The notes under the pieces are model-generated. The model did not search any database. It had not been told where the DNA came from and worked only from the letters and a program-made list of their open reading frames with translations. Below are positions 34,927-62,008 of a DNA stretch of 64,000 bases, piece after piece. Every line of letters begins with the position of its first letter. Position 1 is the first letter of the stretch. This DNA is from Semisulcospira habei. Lineage: Eukaryota > Mollusca > Gastropoda > Semisulcospiridae. The stretch is from contig BTPG01000003.1 of the NCBI GenBank assembly GCA_036245525.1, positions 155,055,233 through 155,119,232 of the forward strand. The letters are read 5' to 3'. A program made the translations under genes and the position numbers.

Positions 34927-35340
34927 GCCGTGGTTTTCTATGACATAGTTCGCGTAGTCTCCGAGAGTTGTCCGTGTCTGCGTCAACTGCGCAATATATG
35001 GGGACGTGGGTGCTTGCCGACCTCGACATGACAGCACAAAGCAAGTTTTCAAATCCGGTTTCCGGGTTCAGTCTTTGATACAGCTGACTGTTCGTTCTTT
35101 GGCGTTTTGACTTCAGATAGACTAGGACATAACTTTTGGGATTGTGTGGAATACATTTTCCTGAAACTGACATGATCGTGAGTTGCCTGGTTAATAAGCA
35201 GGTATATTTACTGGGGGACGGGAGGGGCGGAGACGATGTGCACGGGGAGGGGGGGACGAGGGAGGGGTGCGGTAAGGGGGGGGGGGAGTGGGTGCCTCAT
35301 TCTCTTTCTTTTTTTCTTCTTTTTTTTTTTTTTGGTTGTT

Positions 35341-35463
35341 GTTGAGGGATCACTGCACTGAATTTTAAAGCGATTTGTGATCGTGAAAAAGTGTACCGTT
35401 GTTGTTGAGAGATCACTGCACTGAATTTTAAAGCGATTTGTGATCGTGAAAAAGTGTACCGTT
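35341..35463. repeat. 63-bp direct duplication
   Basis: GATCACTGCACTGAATTTTA..TGTGATCGTGAAAAAGTGTA twice, starting at 35348 and 35411, with one mismatch (GAGGGATC against GAGAGATC). Looks recent. Confidence 0.9.
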
Positions 35464-35502
35464 TAACTGCTTCACTGCCAGTAGCTTGAAATAGTGTACT
35501 AG

Positions 35503-35853
35503 TCGGATTTTTCTCCTCTTGAGTAAGTGTCACCGTTAATTCGGGCGGACTGTCGGGGGTTCTTTCTCCGGGTACTCCGGCTCTTCCTCCCCCTCCACTT
35601 TGGTATCAGCTTCAGCCCACTTAATCACATTTCAAATACAAACGATTTTGAATTTCCAAAAACTTCAGTAGCTCGCTTGAGCTTGCCCTTAGCACCACGT
35701 GAATGTTCTGTGTTTACGTACAGTGTGTGAGTGAATGCGCGTGATTCACGTGAGCGTGCTTGTTGGGTTCAGTTCGCCGCGGCGCTTTGAGCCGATTTTC
35801 AATTGGGATAAAGCGCCTATTTAATGCGCTTATTATTATTATTATTATTACTA
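35503..35853 (+). mobile_element. SINE family 1, 5'-truncated copy
   Basis: Starts in the body (TTTTTCTCCTCTTGAGTAAG, CACCGTTAATTCGGGCGGAC), keeps GCGCTTTGAGCC and AAAGCGCCTATTTAAT and a (TTA)n tail. Lacks the tRNA head present at 3899-3963. A family B terminus (TTAACTGCTTCACTGCC, 35463) lies just upstream. Confidence 0.82.
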
Positions 35854-35956
35854 TGAAGAGCCCAGTAAGCGAAATTCGCGAATCCTACAATACATCGTCG
35901 TGAATATGCGATGATACACTCCCATCCCCCCCCCCCCCCACACACACACACACACC

Positions 35957-36060
35957 ATAAGGCGCCAAGCTAATCTGGCACTACCCTTTAATTATCACTT
36001 GGTCCATTCATCTCCTGCGACTGGTACACAGTCGTTAGGTGACACCTCCTTGGGGTTATA
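35957..36060. mobile_element. Family A right half
   Basis: Begins at GGCGCCAAGCTAATCTGGC, directly after a (CA)n run; ACACAGTCGTTAGGTGACAC follows. The left half is absent. Confidence 0.75.
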
Positions 36061-36284
36061 AGTGGATCATGCTGGTAGTGGTGATGTGTGTTAGTGGTGT
36101 AAGTGTTTCAGTGTGGGCTTTATCATTTCTTAGAGACTAGAAGGAGCGTAGGCTAACACCCCCCCCCCCCCCCCAAATAACTCACGCGCCGCACGCCATG
36201 CAACGCAAATCATAGTAACGCGTGTTCTACAAACCCGGGTCCCATATCCAGTCTCTTTTCGTCCTAATACGGCACCCGTTGCTG

Positions 36285-36470
36285 GAAATAAATTTGACTG
36301 ATAGTTCAAGGGTGGTGCCGGAATAGCTTGGCGCCTCAGGCGCCAAGCTATTCTGGCACCACCTTTGAACTAAAACAGTTGATCTATCTCCTAAAATGTA
36401 ATGTAGCCTTCATAGGACAATTTGCAAATTTTACCAAATCTGCCTCATTATTAGGTTATTAGGGACATTT
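36285..36470. mobile_element. Family A-prime foldback
   Basis: AATAAATTTGACTGATAGTT, GGTGGTGCCGGAATAGC, GGCGCCTCAGGCGCC centre, then AGTTGATCTATCTCCTAAAA and GTAGCCTTCATAGGACAA. TTAA ends lost. Confidence 0.78.
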
Positions 36471-36894
36471 CACGACAGGACGAACTTTCGAGTACAGGGT
36501 CCGTGCGGAAGCGAGCCCTGGTTTCATATATGGAAGATACGTGATCCAGTGTTTGAGTTAACCGCTAATTCTCGGTATTGTATTGCTTTCGGGGGTGGCA
36601 ATGAAATAGCGGCGGAAAGGCCAAGTAGCGGCTGGCTGACGGATATCGGTTATAACAAAGAACTACCGATTGAGGGGGCGGGGATACCGAAAAAATTTCA
36701 ATGAACTTGAATTGTGTCGTCTGACTAGTGAAACCATGCTCCACTACCCCCCCCCCCCCCCCCCTCCCCCTTTCCCGTCTTGAAGTTGGGTCATTTAGTT
36801 CAGCTTAGTCTTAGTAGGGAAGCGGTTCAACTCCGTTTAGCAGTACTGCTGGCGCGGTAAGGTTAAACTCGTGTGAAACTGAGAGTAAGTATTC

Positions 36895-37133
36895 TTTAAA
36901 CCGTTTCATTCGGATACACTGACTACTGGTTGAAATGAATTTGACTATATAGTATAGTTCAAGGGTGGTACCTGAATGGCTTGGCGCCTAAAGCGCCGAG
37001 CTATTCTGGCACCACCCGCCTTGCACATAACTGAATGGTTGATCATGTGTAGCCTGTGACTAATTTGTAATGGTTATCCTTCATAACACACTCAGCAAAT
37101 TGAAAGAAAAAGACTCAGGATATAATGGGTTAG
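36895..37133. mobile_element. Family A-prime foldback, diverged
   Basis: TTTAAACCGTTTCATTCGGA start, TAGTTCAAGGGTGGTACC, GGCGCCTAAAGCGCCGAGC centre, and AGGATATAATGGGTTA at the right. Confidence 0.7.
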
Positions 37134-37203
37134 TGTATCACACAAGATCAACTGACAGTGAGTACAGTTCAGTTCAGTTCGGTTCAGTTCAGGCTCGGTT
37201 TGG

Positions 37204-37337
<134 letters not shown>

Positions 37338-37531
37338 ATGATATGCGGGAGTCTCTGCCGCACGCGGAAGCGCCCACCTTTCAGAAGTCCGTCTTTACAG
37401 CCGGAGTTCCTTTTGATGTGGTGTCAGCCATCGGGTCTGGTTCACTAATGGATCTCTCATGGCCTTTCAGGAATTTCTGGTCACGTTATACATTCAAATT
37501 TGGAAGGTCATATATAGGACTTGTTTGTCAC

Positions 37532-37546
37532 TGTGTGTGTGTGTGT

Positions 37547-37635
<89 letters not shown>
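37532..37635. repeat. (GT)n microsatellite
   Basis: About 104 bp of GT with GAGT interruptions. Confidence 0.95.
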
Positions 37636-37637
<2 letters not shown>

Positions 37638-38072
37638 TCAGTGCCAGTGTGTGCGTGTGTGTGAATCCGGCTTCTGCCTTACTGGAGTGGAACTTTTTTT
37701 GTACAGTGGCAGTACTGATGTTGGAATTTGCTTCGAATCTCTTGATATATAAGAAGACTGAGACATGTTTGGTTCTTTGATTCTTGGCGTAACTAGCGGA
37801 GTATTTTTGGCCTAATTTGAGTTGAGTTGCCGTGCGGATGGTAATTTGAGGTGCCTACCACGGTTTTGGCTGCGCTTGGGTGTAGGGGCCACGGAATCAT
37901 GTTCATAGGCGGGAAATTAGGTGACCGTGGATGTACTATTTTTTATTATTATTATTTTGTACATGGCAAGTGTGCAACAAGTGGGCGGTAGTGTTATTCA
38001 GTGCGTTAGGGGGAATAAAAAACATAATTATAGTCGGGTGACTGGGCCGGACAGATTATAAGGCTAAGGCAC

Positions 38073-38265
38073 TATAACCCGGCTTTTAGCCCCAAAGTCC
38101 CATTTCTCAAACTGATGTTGGAGGTGTTGCCTAAAGATATTATGTACCAGTCGCAGGAGATGGCTTGACCATGATAATTCAGGCGCCAAGCTAATCTGGC
38201 ACTACCCTTGAATTATCATGGTCAAGCCATCTCCTACTGTAGGGATCCGGGGCTAAAAGGGTTAA
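38073..38265. mobile_element. Family A foldback, left arm centre deleted
   Basis: Right TTAA at 38262-38265; ATAACCCGGCTTTTAGCCCC at left. GACCATGATAATTCA is followed at once by GGCGCCAAGCTAATCTGG, a clean loss of one inner arm. Confidence 0.8.
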
Positions 38266-38740
38266 CAGAGGGGACAGTAGGAAGGCCTGATGCGGACCGA
38301 TGCCTGCCTGAGTCCGCGATGCCTCTCAGCACTACCAAAGCGATCGATTGTGTGCGGTGCGGTGCCATTTCAGTGATATGTTTTTGAAAATCAATGACTT
38401 TAAATCAGTGTATGCGTAGGCCTTAAATTAATTAAACTGTGAGTCAGAAACTATCCAGTAAACACCCAACTTGATAAACACGTCATGACTTAGCCACAAC
38501 CGCAAGCGCGGAAAACTGAATGAATGAATTCCTGAATCCTACCGGCCAAACCTCGTCATCGCCAGTAAATGAGTACCGTCATCACCGCCCATGAACTTTG
38601 GGGAAAAAGAAAGTACGCACAAACCAGACGTCATAGTAAACAAGCTAAGGTCACCAAGGCTCGTACACTAACACTTAACTTGACCCGCTATCAGCGACCC
38701 TGCGCGGTTAAAGGATGTAAATAAAAAACCATATCTGCTA

Positions 38741-38811
38741 GCAAGAGCCTGGCATAGATTCTCATGAACCCCTGCATCCGCAGAGGCGCATGAGATTCTA
38801 TGCCTCTTGCA
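38741..38811. repeat. Family B hairpin core
   Basis: GCAAGAG..GGCATAGATTCTCATG and CATGAGATTCTATGCCTCTT around CCCCTGCATCCGCAG. Confidence 0.75.
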
Positions 38812-38931
38812 GATGAAACTGAGTGTGCCAGTGTACTGCCGCTTGTAAACGGAGAAAGTAAAGCTGCGATCTGGAAAACTCAAGCTCTCGATTTCAGGTC
38901 AGTTCAGTGTAAATAAGGACACCTCTTGATA

Positions 38932-38997
38932 GCAAGAGGCATGGATTCTCATGAGCCCCTGCTTCGCAGGGACTCATGAGAATCTATGCCTCTTACA
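38932..38997. repeat. Family B hairpin core
   Basis: GCAAGAGGCATGGATTCTCA against GAATCTATGCCTCTTAC with CCCCTGCTTCGCAGGG centre; second copy within 200 bp of the previous one. Confidence 0.78.
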
Positions 38998-39271
38998 GAT
39001 GAAACTGATTGTATCGGTGTATTGAGTTCAGAAACGAGATACTGTGAACTATGCATGCTAATTAAGTTAACGGGCGGCAGAGACTCAGAATCAACGCATG
39101 TACATCCATAGCGGTAGTGCGTCAGAAGTGTAACGTCACTGATTTGCTGGTCTGCTGCGGGCGTGCAAAAATGCCTGCCCGGCTTGTGTGTTTACTTGTT
39201 TGTGCGTGCGACGTTAGTGCGTGCAGCCGGCCGTGTGCTGACGCAACTGCCTGAGTGGTTACTGGGCCGTG

Positions 39272-39397
<126 letters not shown>

Positions 39398-39565
39398 ATC
39401 AATGAATCTTCTGATTTTACAACGGTAAAAATATTAACAAAGCCAGAGACATTGACATTTTTATCAAATCTGTCACCAATAGGCCTACACTTCTACAAAC
39501 AAACACAGCAATTGCCATTACTGGCATTAAATGTATATAACCCGGCGAAGACTACTGTGACGGGT
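39398..39565 (-). mobile_element. LINE 3'-end fragment between (GA)n tracts
   Basis: CAACGGTAAAAAT and GCCAGAGACATTGAC resemble the LINE 3' ends at 9203 and 9466; the tail is (ATTGATTC)-like. GA runs lie on both sides (to 39397 and from 39572). Confidence 0.65.
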
Positions 39566-40095
39566 GTGTGGAAGAGAGAGAGAGAGAGAGGGAGGGGGGG
39601 GGGGAGGGGGGGAGGCATAACCGGTAATTTTCAGTGTATTACCGGTTTTTGAGGGCAACTACCGAAACGGAAAAGAGCAGCCAGTAGACGATACCGCCGA
39701 TTAGACAGAGAACTACCGATTGTGGAGGTAGAGGGTAAGGCGATACAAAGAGAGAGCGGAACTACCGCTTATGGAGTTAGAGGCACATAAAACTGTTGCT
39801 GAATGGAAACTGAAATGTTCAATGAACGGCCGCTGACTGATTTGCGATGTATGTTATGTACCGCCTACTCCCCGATGTCTCATGAGTATACCAAACAATC
39901 CTCCCGCTTCCCCCGTCATTTTATTTCTCGAAGTCTGATCCCTCCCCTCCTCCCCCCCCTCCCCCACCACGGCTCCCTCCCCCCACCCACCCAAACTTTC
40001 CCCAACCCTAAACCGCTTGTGTTTCGACAAAACCGATTTTGCTGTTGCCGGGGCGCTATTTTGGTCATATACTTCTCAAAGAAAACACCGATTGT

Positions 40096-40304
40096 TTAAC
40101 CCTTTTCATCCTGATAACTCATCGCTTGGAATAAATTTGACTATGATAGTTCAAGGGTGGTGTCAGAATAGCTTGGCGCCTGAGGCGCCAAGCTATTCTC
40201 AGACACCACCCTTGAACTAAAACCGTCAGTTGATCTATCTCCAGACCTTCACTGTATAGGACAATAAGCAATCTTAAACTCAGCTGAACGCGTAAGGATG
40301 TAAT

Positions 40305-40309
<5 letters not shown>
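40096..40309. mobile_element. Family A-prime foldback ending in (GA)n
   Basis: TTAA at 40096-40099, CCCTTTTCATCCTGATAAC. Hairpin AGAATAGCTTGGCGCC, loop TGA, GGCGCCAAGCTATTCT. The right end GGATGTAATGGTTGA runs straight into a (GA)n tract (40309-40348). Confidence 0.82.
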
Positions 40310-40351
<42 letters not shown>

Positions 40352-40904
40352 CAGTGCATGGCCGGCAAAATACATGGCTTTGGACAACTTTAGAAAAGAA
40401 AGTTGCCTCTACCAAGATCTCTAAAATGTATGTTAAAGAAATTCGGCTAGACACAACTAAAACTGACTACTGTATCAGTACGGCGTGTGCGTCCGTCGGC
40501 ATGTGTGCGTGTCAGTGCGGCTTGTGCGTGTGAAGATGATGACTGAAGAAGAAGAGGTACACTACAACAAGCTCAAGACTATTTTCCATACTAGCCACTA
40601 ATCTGTGCACAGCGGTCGGTGGTTGGTTGACACTAACTCAAAAACCCGCTGACCAATAAGCCATCGCGGAAGCTGTATATCGTATGCCACTGACTCGGGA
40701 CTGATACCAAACATCTAATAAGATCTTTGCTGAGACGGACTGCAAAGCCATTTAAGTCTGCCGCTGGGTGCAAACACTGATGTAGCCATTACAATCCCAC
40801 CAGCTAAACGTTATATCTGGAGGTGATTTGTCAGTATTCGATGCAGACCGTAACTGCGGCTTATCTCATAATCACCGGCTGCTCCAACTTGACTCAGTAC
40901 GCAA

Positions 40905-41290
40905 AAGGCATAGTCTGGCCGAAGCCGGCCGCAATGGGCCCGCAATTACATGCCGCTTCATACTGCTTCTCATTGAAACTCTACACCCTGACGACAGGCG
41001 TGAAATAAGGGTCATTGTCGCCGAATAATTTGCGGCGAATTCAGGTGCACGCGTAAAGCGTCTGCGACTCAGTGTTACTTTTGACATTTCCTCGGTCTGA
41101 AGATGCAGTGGGGCTAATAGATAAGGGCTCAGTTGCACAAGTGAGCTTAGTCCTGCGTCAGACACTAAGCAAGGTGCTCCGCTATAGCAAAACGTCTTCG
41201 GGTCTACGACGGCCTCAGTGGGCCAGTGTCATGCACGGCCTCACTGCGGCCATCGTGGGCCTGAAGACCTTTGTTTACTGGGCATATCAG
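40905..41290. repeat. Family E hairpins and a U-type arm
   Basis: 40905-40965: GCAAAAGGCATAGTCTGGCC, partial. 41181-41290: ACGGCCTCAGTGGGCC / GGCCTCACTGCGGCC with GCAAAACGTCTTCGGG and GAAGACCTTTG. Between them, 41125-41185 (CAGTTGCACAAGTGAGCTTA, AGCAAGGTGCTCCGC) matches an arm of the hairpin at 52386. Confidence 0.6.
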
Positions 41291-41780
41291 CATGATTTGG
41301 GTAGTGTTCATTTGTATTTGCTTGATTCCATAAATCTTTCATCTGACCAAAGCTTTAGTGTGAATAAGGGGGGGGGGGGGGGAGCACAGAATAATGAGGA
41401 CACATGTCTATGAACAGGGTCATCACCAGTATGTCTGTATGTGCCAGTGCATACATAATTGAGAAAAGAACTGGCCAGTCCTATTCTGACAACTTTTAGT
41501 CCTGAAGCCAAAAATAATAAAAATTTGTCCAACTAATCCCTTCACTGCTAACCATAATCAATTGCACGTCTGAAACCACTCACACAGACACACATTTGCA
41601 CATCTAAACTACTCACACATACACACATTTGCGTGGAAAAAACAACAGATGTAAATGGGACTAAAAACTTACATCGGAATACAGGATTAACAAGAAAAAT
41701 AAACCCTCATGAATCCACTGTGACTAGCTCATAGGAGCATATGTCACTTGCAGCTGGTGACGTTCGCCCTGCCCCTGTAG

Positions 41781-41994
41781 TTAATCCTTTTCATCCTGAT
41801 ACACTATTGCTTCAAATAAATTTGACTATGATAAGTCAAGCTCGGCGCCTGACTGAGATGCCAAGCTATTCTGGGCCATCACCCGGCTTGACTAACTAAA
41901 ATGGTTGATCTATCTGCTAATCTGTAATGTAGCCTTCATAGGACAATAAGCATGTGTTTTTCTTTTTAATCAACCTTAAGATGTAATGGGTTAA
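41781..41994. mobile_element. TTAA foldback, family A-prime
   Basis: TTAA at 41781-41784 and 41991-41994; TCCTTTTCATCCTGATACAC start, CTTAAGATGTAATGGG end. The central hairpin is decayed (GGCGCCTGACTGAGATGCC). Confidence 0.82.
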
Positions 41995-42219
41995 AGAGTC
42001 AAGAGCGGGCCGTACACATCAACACCCCCAGGTCAGTTGACGTTTAAAAAAAACACAGTGACTATACAAGTCAAATTTCTTTCTGGGAACAGGTACGACT
42101 AGCACACATTGCATGTGACATGCGATTATGCCAAGTCTACACTTTCCAATTACTAAAACTCTTGCTAAAATATGACGAATGTAACTTCTTCTGCTCCTTT
42201 GGCGAACACCTGGCATTGT

Positions 42220-42671
42220 CTCCACAGCGCGCTCAAACCCGGAAGTAGCAGACGACTCATAGCGGCTGTCGCAGCGTAAATGCGGCGCGAGCCAGTGCGG
42301 CCGCCGGCAAAGCCTAGCCGTAGGTCCGTCCGCCTATTATATTTCGCCAGAATGTAGAAATAATCCCCCTTTTAAATACTAACAGGAGAGGTTAGTTTTA
42401 CAATAAATCGTCCACTGATAATAATGATCATGGTGGCTGCCGGTACGCTGTCTGTGTTGAGACACAGGACTGGCAATCCTCGCGGCTGTGGCACAGACGC
42501 CGCGGCTTGTTACCCAATATTTCGTTCAGTGTTGACCGACTGAGGACGTAATTCGGGACTGATCAGAAGGAACTCCCGGTTACGCGCGGAGACGACTGGT
42601 CCACTGTCAGCCAATCGGATATAAGCCAATTCTGATTGGCTCGCCGTTCCGAAGTAAAAACAAGCTGCAAA
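42220..42671 (+). promoter_or_regulatory. Putative promoter region of the ankyrin gene
   Basis: GC- and CpG-richer than its surroundings. CCCGGAAGT at 42238-42246 fits an ETS-factor site; GCCAATCGG at 42610 and GATTGGCT at 42634 are a CCAAT box in each orientation. There is no clear TATA box at a fixed distance. The transcription start is unknown but should lie upstream of the small ORF at 42672. Inferred from motifs and position only. Confidence 0.5.
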
Positions 42672-42767
42672 ATGGAGTTGCCCGAACAACAACAGAAGCA
42701 CGTTGTGATAAGCAGGGCTTCTCCGCTCGCTCTTACTAGAGACTTTTACACTACGATCTCTGAGTAA
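42672..42767 (+). CDS. Upstream ORF, 31 codons
   Basis: ATG at 42672 in AAAATGG context, stop TAA at 42765-42767, two bases before the ATG at 42770. The peptide starts MELPEQQQKH. If the leader includes it, the spacing allows termination-reinitiation control of the ankyrin protein. It could also be untranscribed promoter sequence. Confidence 0.45.
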   Translation: MELPEQQQKHVVISRASPLALTRDFYTTISE

Positions 42768-42769
42768 CT

Positions 42770-58269
<15,500 letters not shown>

Positions 58270-58445
58270 ACGCTGTCAGCTCTGGCATACTACAACGAGA
58301 TATGGATCGACCATGACAGTTAAAGGGTGATGCCTGGATAACTTTGATCCTTGAGGCGCCAAGCTATTTTGTCACCACCCTTGAGCTATCATGGTCGACC
58401 TGTCTCCAGCACCGTGAATGTAGTCTCTTCGTAGGACCACTCCAA
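58270..58445. mobile_element. Family A foldback directly after the stop codon
   Basis: GGATCGACCATGACAGTTAA, GGGTGATGCCTGG, GGCGCCAAGCTATTTTG, CACCACCCTTGAGCTATCAT and GGTCGACCTGTCTCC. It lies within the presumed 3' UTR of the ankyrin gene. Confidence 0.72.
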
Positions 58446-58740
58446 AATCGAAACATGACTTGTTTGTTGTAAACACATTTCTGATCTAAAGATTTAGAAA
58501 CTTTTAGTGAGCGTGTGTACTATTACAGCATACACATATCATGGCGGAGAAGGGACACTTTAAATTTCATACATTATCGTGTTTGCTGCCAAGCACACAG
58601 GGGATGAAACTAGGGCGATCACTTTTGTAAGTGTGAGTATCGTAATGATAAAATGATGCAGAAACGATCAAATATGCATTCACACAGACTTGTTTTTACT
58701 TTTATAACATTTTGGCTATACATCGTTTTACTTGAAGTGT

Positions 58741-58910
58741 TTAACCGTGACACACTACAAGATGCTCATTCACCATGATAGTTCAAGGGTAGTTCCAGAA
58801 TAGCTCCTCGCCTCCGTAAGCAACTCTGGTTCCCTCCTTGAACCATCACGGTCGATCTGTCTTCTGAACTGGTTTGTAGTTTTCAGAGGACGACTTCTGA
58901 ACCACCCCAG
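58741..58910. mobile_element. Family A foldback, decayed
   Basis: TTTAACCGTGACACACTACA, GATAGTTCAAGGGTAGTTCC, TCCTTGAACCATCACGGTCG; the centre is degraded. Confidence 0.65.
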
Positions 58911-59001
58911 CGATCCTGGAGTCAGTGTGTCTCTTAGTATAGACTGCTTTGAGCAACTACTATTTTACTGTGTTGTTTAATAGATGAAAATGGTCTTTGA
59001 C

Positions 59002-59072
59002 TATTAAACTCCCAGAACTAAATGACTTCCATTCGATAAAATGGAAGTCATTTAGTTCTGGAAGTTTAAGAG
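59002..59072. repeat. Hairpin with ~26-bp arms
   Basis: CCAGAACTAAATGACTTCCA / TGGAAGTCATTTAGTTCTGG, loop TTCGATAAAA. Confidence 0.85.
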
Positions 59073-59285
59073 TCAACTCATTCTGCTCCAGGACCGAAAT
59101 CCGCAAAATTTGAAGTTGCCCCCTGAAGACTGTATTACACTTCTGGAAACAGATCGAGCGGGATAGTTCAAGGGTTGTGCCACAATAGCTTGGCGCCTAT
59201 TGGCGCCAAACTATTCTGGCACAACCCTTGAACTATCACGCTCGATCCATGTCTTGCCGTGGCGTGTCGGAGTTGAAAGAGTTAA
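59073..59285. mobile_element. Family A variant foldback
   Basis: Left TCAA (59073), right TTAA 59282-59285; CTCATTCTGCTCCA, hairpin GGTTGTGCCACAATAGCTTG, loop TATT. Confidence 0.82.
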
Positions 59286-59543
59286 GAGACAGGTTCTCTC
59301 TCAAGGCCTTTTAGACGTCTTGAATGGCAAAGGGCGTCCCCTGTCAGTAAAGGCTGCCATTTAGGTGGCTACAGCCAGCTAAATGACGGTCGTTAGTGAC
59401 AGGTGATCACTCATAAGGCTGGTTGCTCAGAAACAGGTTCTGATGTTTGTCGCGTGTGTCACGCTTGTGGCTTTTGTGGCTTTCGGTTTTGATGTTGTCG
59501 TGTTTGACAATGAAATTAAAAACAAGACTCATGACAATGATCG

Positions 59544-59755
59544 TTAACTCATTCAGCCCGACGCACGTATTTACCAAATATTGGAGGTGTCATCTAATGA
59601 GTATGCACCTGTTGCAGGAGATGGATCGACCATGATAATTCAAGGGTAGTGCCAGATTAGCTTGGCGCCGACAGGCGCCAAGCTAATCTGGCACTACCCT
59701 TGAATTATCATGGTCGACCCATCTCCTGCTGTAGTGCGTCAGGGCTGAATGTTAA
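59544..59755. mobile_element. TTAA foldback, family A, intact
   Basis: TTAA at 59544-59547 and 59752-59755; loop GACA; arms of ~60 bp with few mismatches. Right end GGCTGAATGTTAA has lost GGG. Confidence 0.87.
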
Positions 59756-60099
59756 TGATAAAAGAACAATTTGTTGAATGCGACCATCTTTTCCATTCAT
59801 GAGAGACATTGTGTGAAGTTTAAATATCATGTCTTCTACTATGCCACCGAGGAGTAATACAATATGATTTTGTTTGTATGAACAAATAATTATGAGTGAA
59901 CTCAGTTATGTTGCTACGACACTATTTTGACATTGGTCAGTATACCCGCCGGAACATATGTACGTTCCAGCTATGTCCTGGCAGAGTCAACACTTGTGCT
60001 GACTCTGCCTGGTGCCGCCCCTATGTCTTTCATAATCATGACATTTGCGTTGGCAAAAGAAAGTAGTCACGACCGTGCTGAGCTACTCATACCATCCAT

Positions 60100-60250
60100 T
60101 AAAGGGGCACTGGTCACCTTGGTACAAGCGGCTTCTTGTTCGCTTGAAACCGCTCGCGCTCAATACAAGCTCACCTGTGAGCTTGTACCGGGCGCGCGTT
60201 GGTTCTCGCAGAAGCCGAGAACATTGCGTTGCCTGATCAAGGTAACCGAG
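60100..60250. repeat. Imperfect long hairpin
   Basis: CACTGGTCACCTTGGTACAA / CTGATCAAGGTAACC outer, CAATACAAGCTCACC / TGTGAGCTTGTACC inner. The ORFs through it are incidental. Confidence 0.55.
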
Positions 60251-60429
60251 CGTTTTTGCGTGCAACTATAAATGAGAAAGTGTGAACGTTTGTGACAATT
60301 TAATTGTGACCATTTTGTGTTGCCATTATTTAATGCATGTGAAAATGAAAAGCATGTTCGTGTCTAAGAGAGGACGCGAATGCATTCCATACATGAGTTT
60401 GTGTGAATTATTTTAGTTGCTTCCACTGA

Positions 60430-60515
60430 CTTAGTGAGCAAAGAAGTCCTCAGGCCGTCGTTGGCATTAGCTGGCCCGCGCACAATGACATCGGCCCAAA
60501 GACCTGTTGGCTTTA
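60430..60515. repeat. Family E hairpin, decayed
   Basis: GTGAGCAAAGAAGTCCTCAG, TGGCCCGCGCACAATG, CGGCCCAAAGACC. Confidence 0.5.
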
Positions 60516-60872
60516 TTCCACAAACTTACAATTAACACAATTATGGCTTTATAGTATTTACCGCTAATCACTAATTTTTACTTCAACAAAGCGTAGATTG
60601 ATCATTTCCAGCGCCAAGTGCGTTAGATGAACTGACGGTGATAATTCAAGGGCAGTGCTTGACTGATAAATTAAATCCAAACACAACTGTAGAACCGTGA
60701 TGCGTGACCCGTCCCAGCTTTGTGCGGCTTTGTTGACGATTCTAAAACATAAATTTCACACTCTTCGCTCTGGAATTAAAAGGCTGTAGACAGCACGTGG
60801 TGTCAAACTTCAAACAGGCTGCCCTAGCCCCACGACTTTTATCTCATATCTCAACATTTACTTCAAACTGAA

Positions 60873-61057
60873 TGAGTGAGTGAGTGAGTGAGTGAGTGAG
60901 TGAGTGAGTGAGTGAGTGAGTGAGTGAGTGAGTGAGTGAGTGAGTGATGGTCGACCTTGATAGCCGTTTACGTATGGTGCCAGAATAGCTTGGTTATTCA
61001 GGCACAACCAACCCTAGAGCTGTCATTGATTGATTGATTGATTGATTGATTGACTGA
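60873..61057. repeat. (GAGT)n and (TGAT)n around a family A scrap
   Basis: GAGT repeat to 60947, then TGGTCGACCTTGATAG..GCCAGAATAGCTTGG (a family A remnant, 60948-61027), then TGAT repeat 61028-61057. Confidence 0.85.
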
Positions 61058-61510
61058 TTGAGTTTTGGTACCAGAGGTGCGTGCCGGCAACACAAAAAAA
61101 ATACCTCTCATTTTCATGAGAGTTATTGCCGCTAAATGGCTGATCACAGGGATGTCGTCTGCTTTTGGATGTGCAATGCTCTCTTCTCTCTTTTCTTTTA
61201 GTTCTTCAAAAATAAAAGAAGAAAAAAGAAGAAGAAAAAAAAAAAAGAAGACAAGATGCAGAAAACTACTATATTAGTCAATTCCTCTTTTTGGATTCTT
61301 TTACATTTTTTTTTAAATTTTGTCTTCCTTCCTCTCGGTTTCATTCTTTTGTTGCAACCCCGGTACGTACTTAAATAAAGCATAAATGTACGCATGCTCT
61401 GCATGGGAAAACCTTGTACTCGTGCTTTCCATTACTTATTTTACCAAATAATGAAATATCTTGCATGGAATTCGAACAGGCACATTCCATTTATTATTTA
61501 AAGGACTATC

Positions 61511-61716
61511 TTGCATGGAGAGGTTAGACTGTAAACCGATTGCATGGAGAGGTTAGACTGTAAACCGCTTGCATGGAGAGGTTAGACTGTAAACCGATTG
61601 CATGGAGAGGTTAGACTGTAAACCGCTTGCATGGAGAGGCCTTTAGACTGTAAACCGCTTGCATGGAGAGGTTAGACTGTAAACCGCTTGCATGGAGAGG
61701 TTAGACTGTAAACCGC
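61511..61716. repeat. 29-bp tandem repeat, seven copies
   Basis: Unit TTGCATGGAGAGGTTAGACT plus GTAAACCGC. Starts at 61511, 61540, 61569, 61598, 61627, 61659 and 61688. The fifth copy has a 3-bp insertion; the only other change is A/C at the last base. Confidence 0.95.
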
Positions 61717-61745
61717 TGTTATGTATTTTGAAAAGCATGGAAGTA

Positions 61746-61840
61746 TTAACCCTTTTTGGGTGTCGATAGCGGTTTCAGTCGCGATGATTCCTGCAAGAAT
61801 CATCGCGCCTAAAGACCGCTGCCGACACGCAAAGGGTTAA
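61746..61840. mobile_element. TTAA foldback, family C, intact
   Basis: TTAA at both ends; GTGTCGATAGCGGTTTCAGT / GCTGCCGACACGCAAAGGG; centre GCGATGATTCCTGCAAGAAT. Confidence 0.87.
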
Positions 61841-61940
61841 GAAACTGCAGAAAGTGGTCTGTTAAAACTGCATGCACTTTTGCCATGTAAAAAAAAAAAA
61901 AAACCGGTAAAACACCAGATCTGAATGTGTCAAGAAACGA

Positions 61941-62008
61941 GTGCAGGAATGTGATTTTGGACCTTACGGCTAAAGGCCCCTAAGGTCCAAAATCACAGAC
62001 CGGCACAC
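61941..62008. repeat. Family D hairpin
   Basis: GTGATTTTGGACCTTACGGC / CCTAAGGTCCAAAATCACAG; outer GTGCAGG / CCGGCAC. Confidence 0.82.

Noticed and set aside
41533..41784. A family B element ending in the TTAA of the next element
   Set aside because: CTAATCCCTTCACTGC looks like a left terminus, but the right end does not match and no hairpin centre is present.
61511..61716. CRISPR array
   Set aside because: The 29-bp units are directly adjacent with no unique spacers, and the context is eukaryotic.
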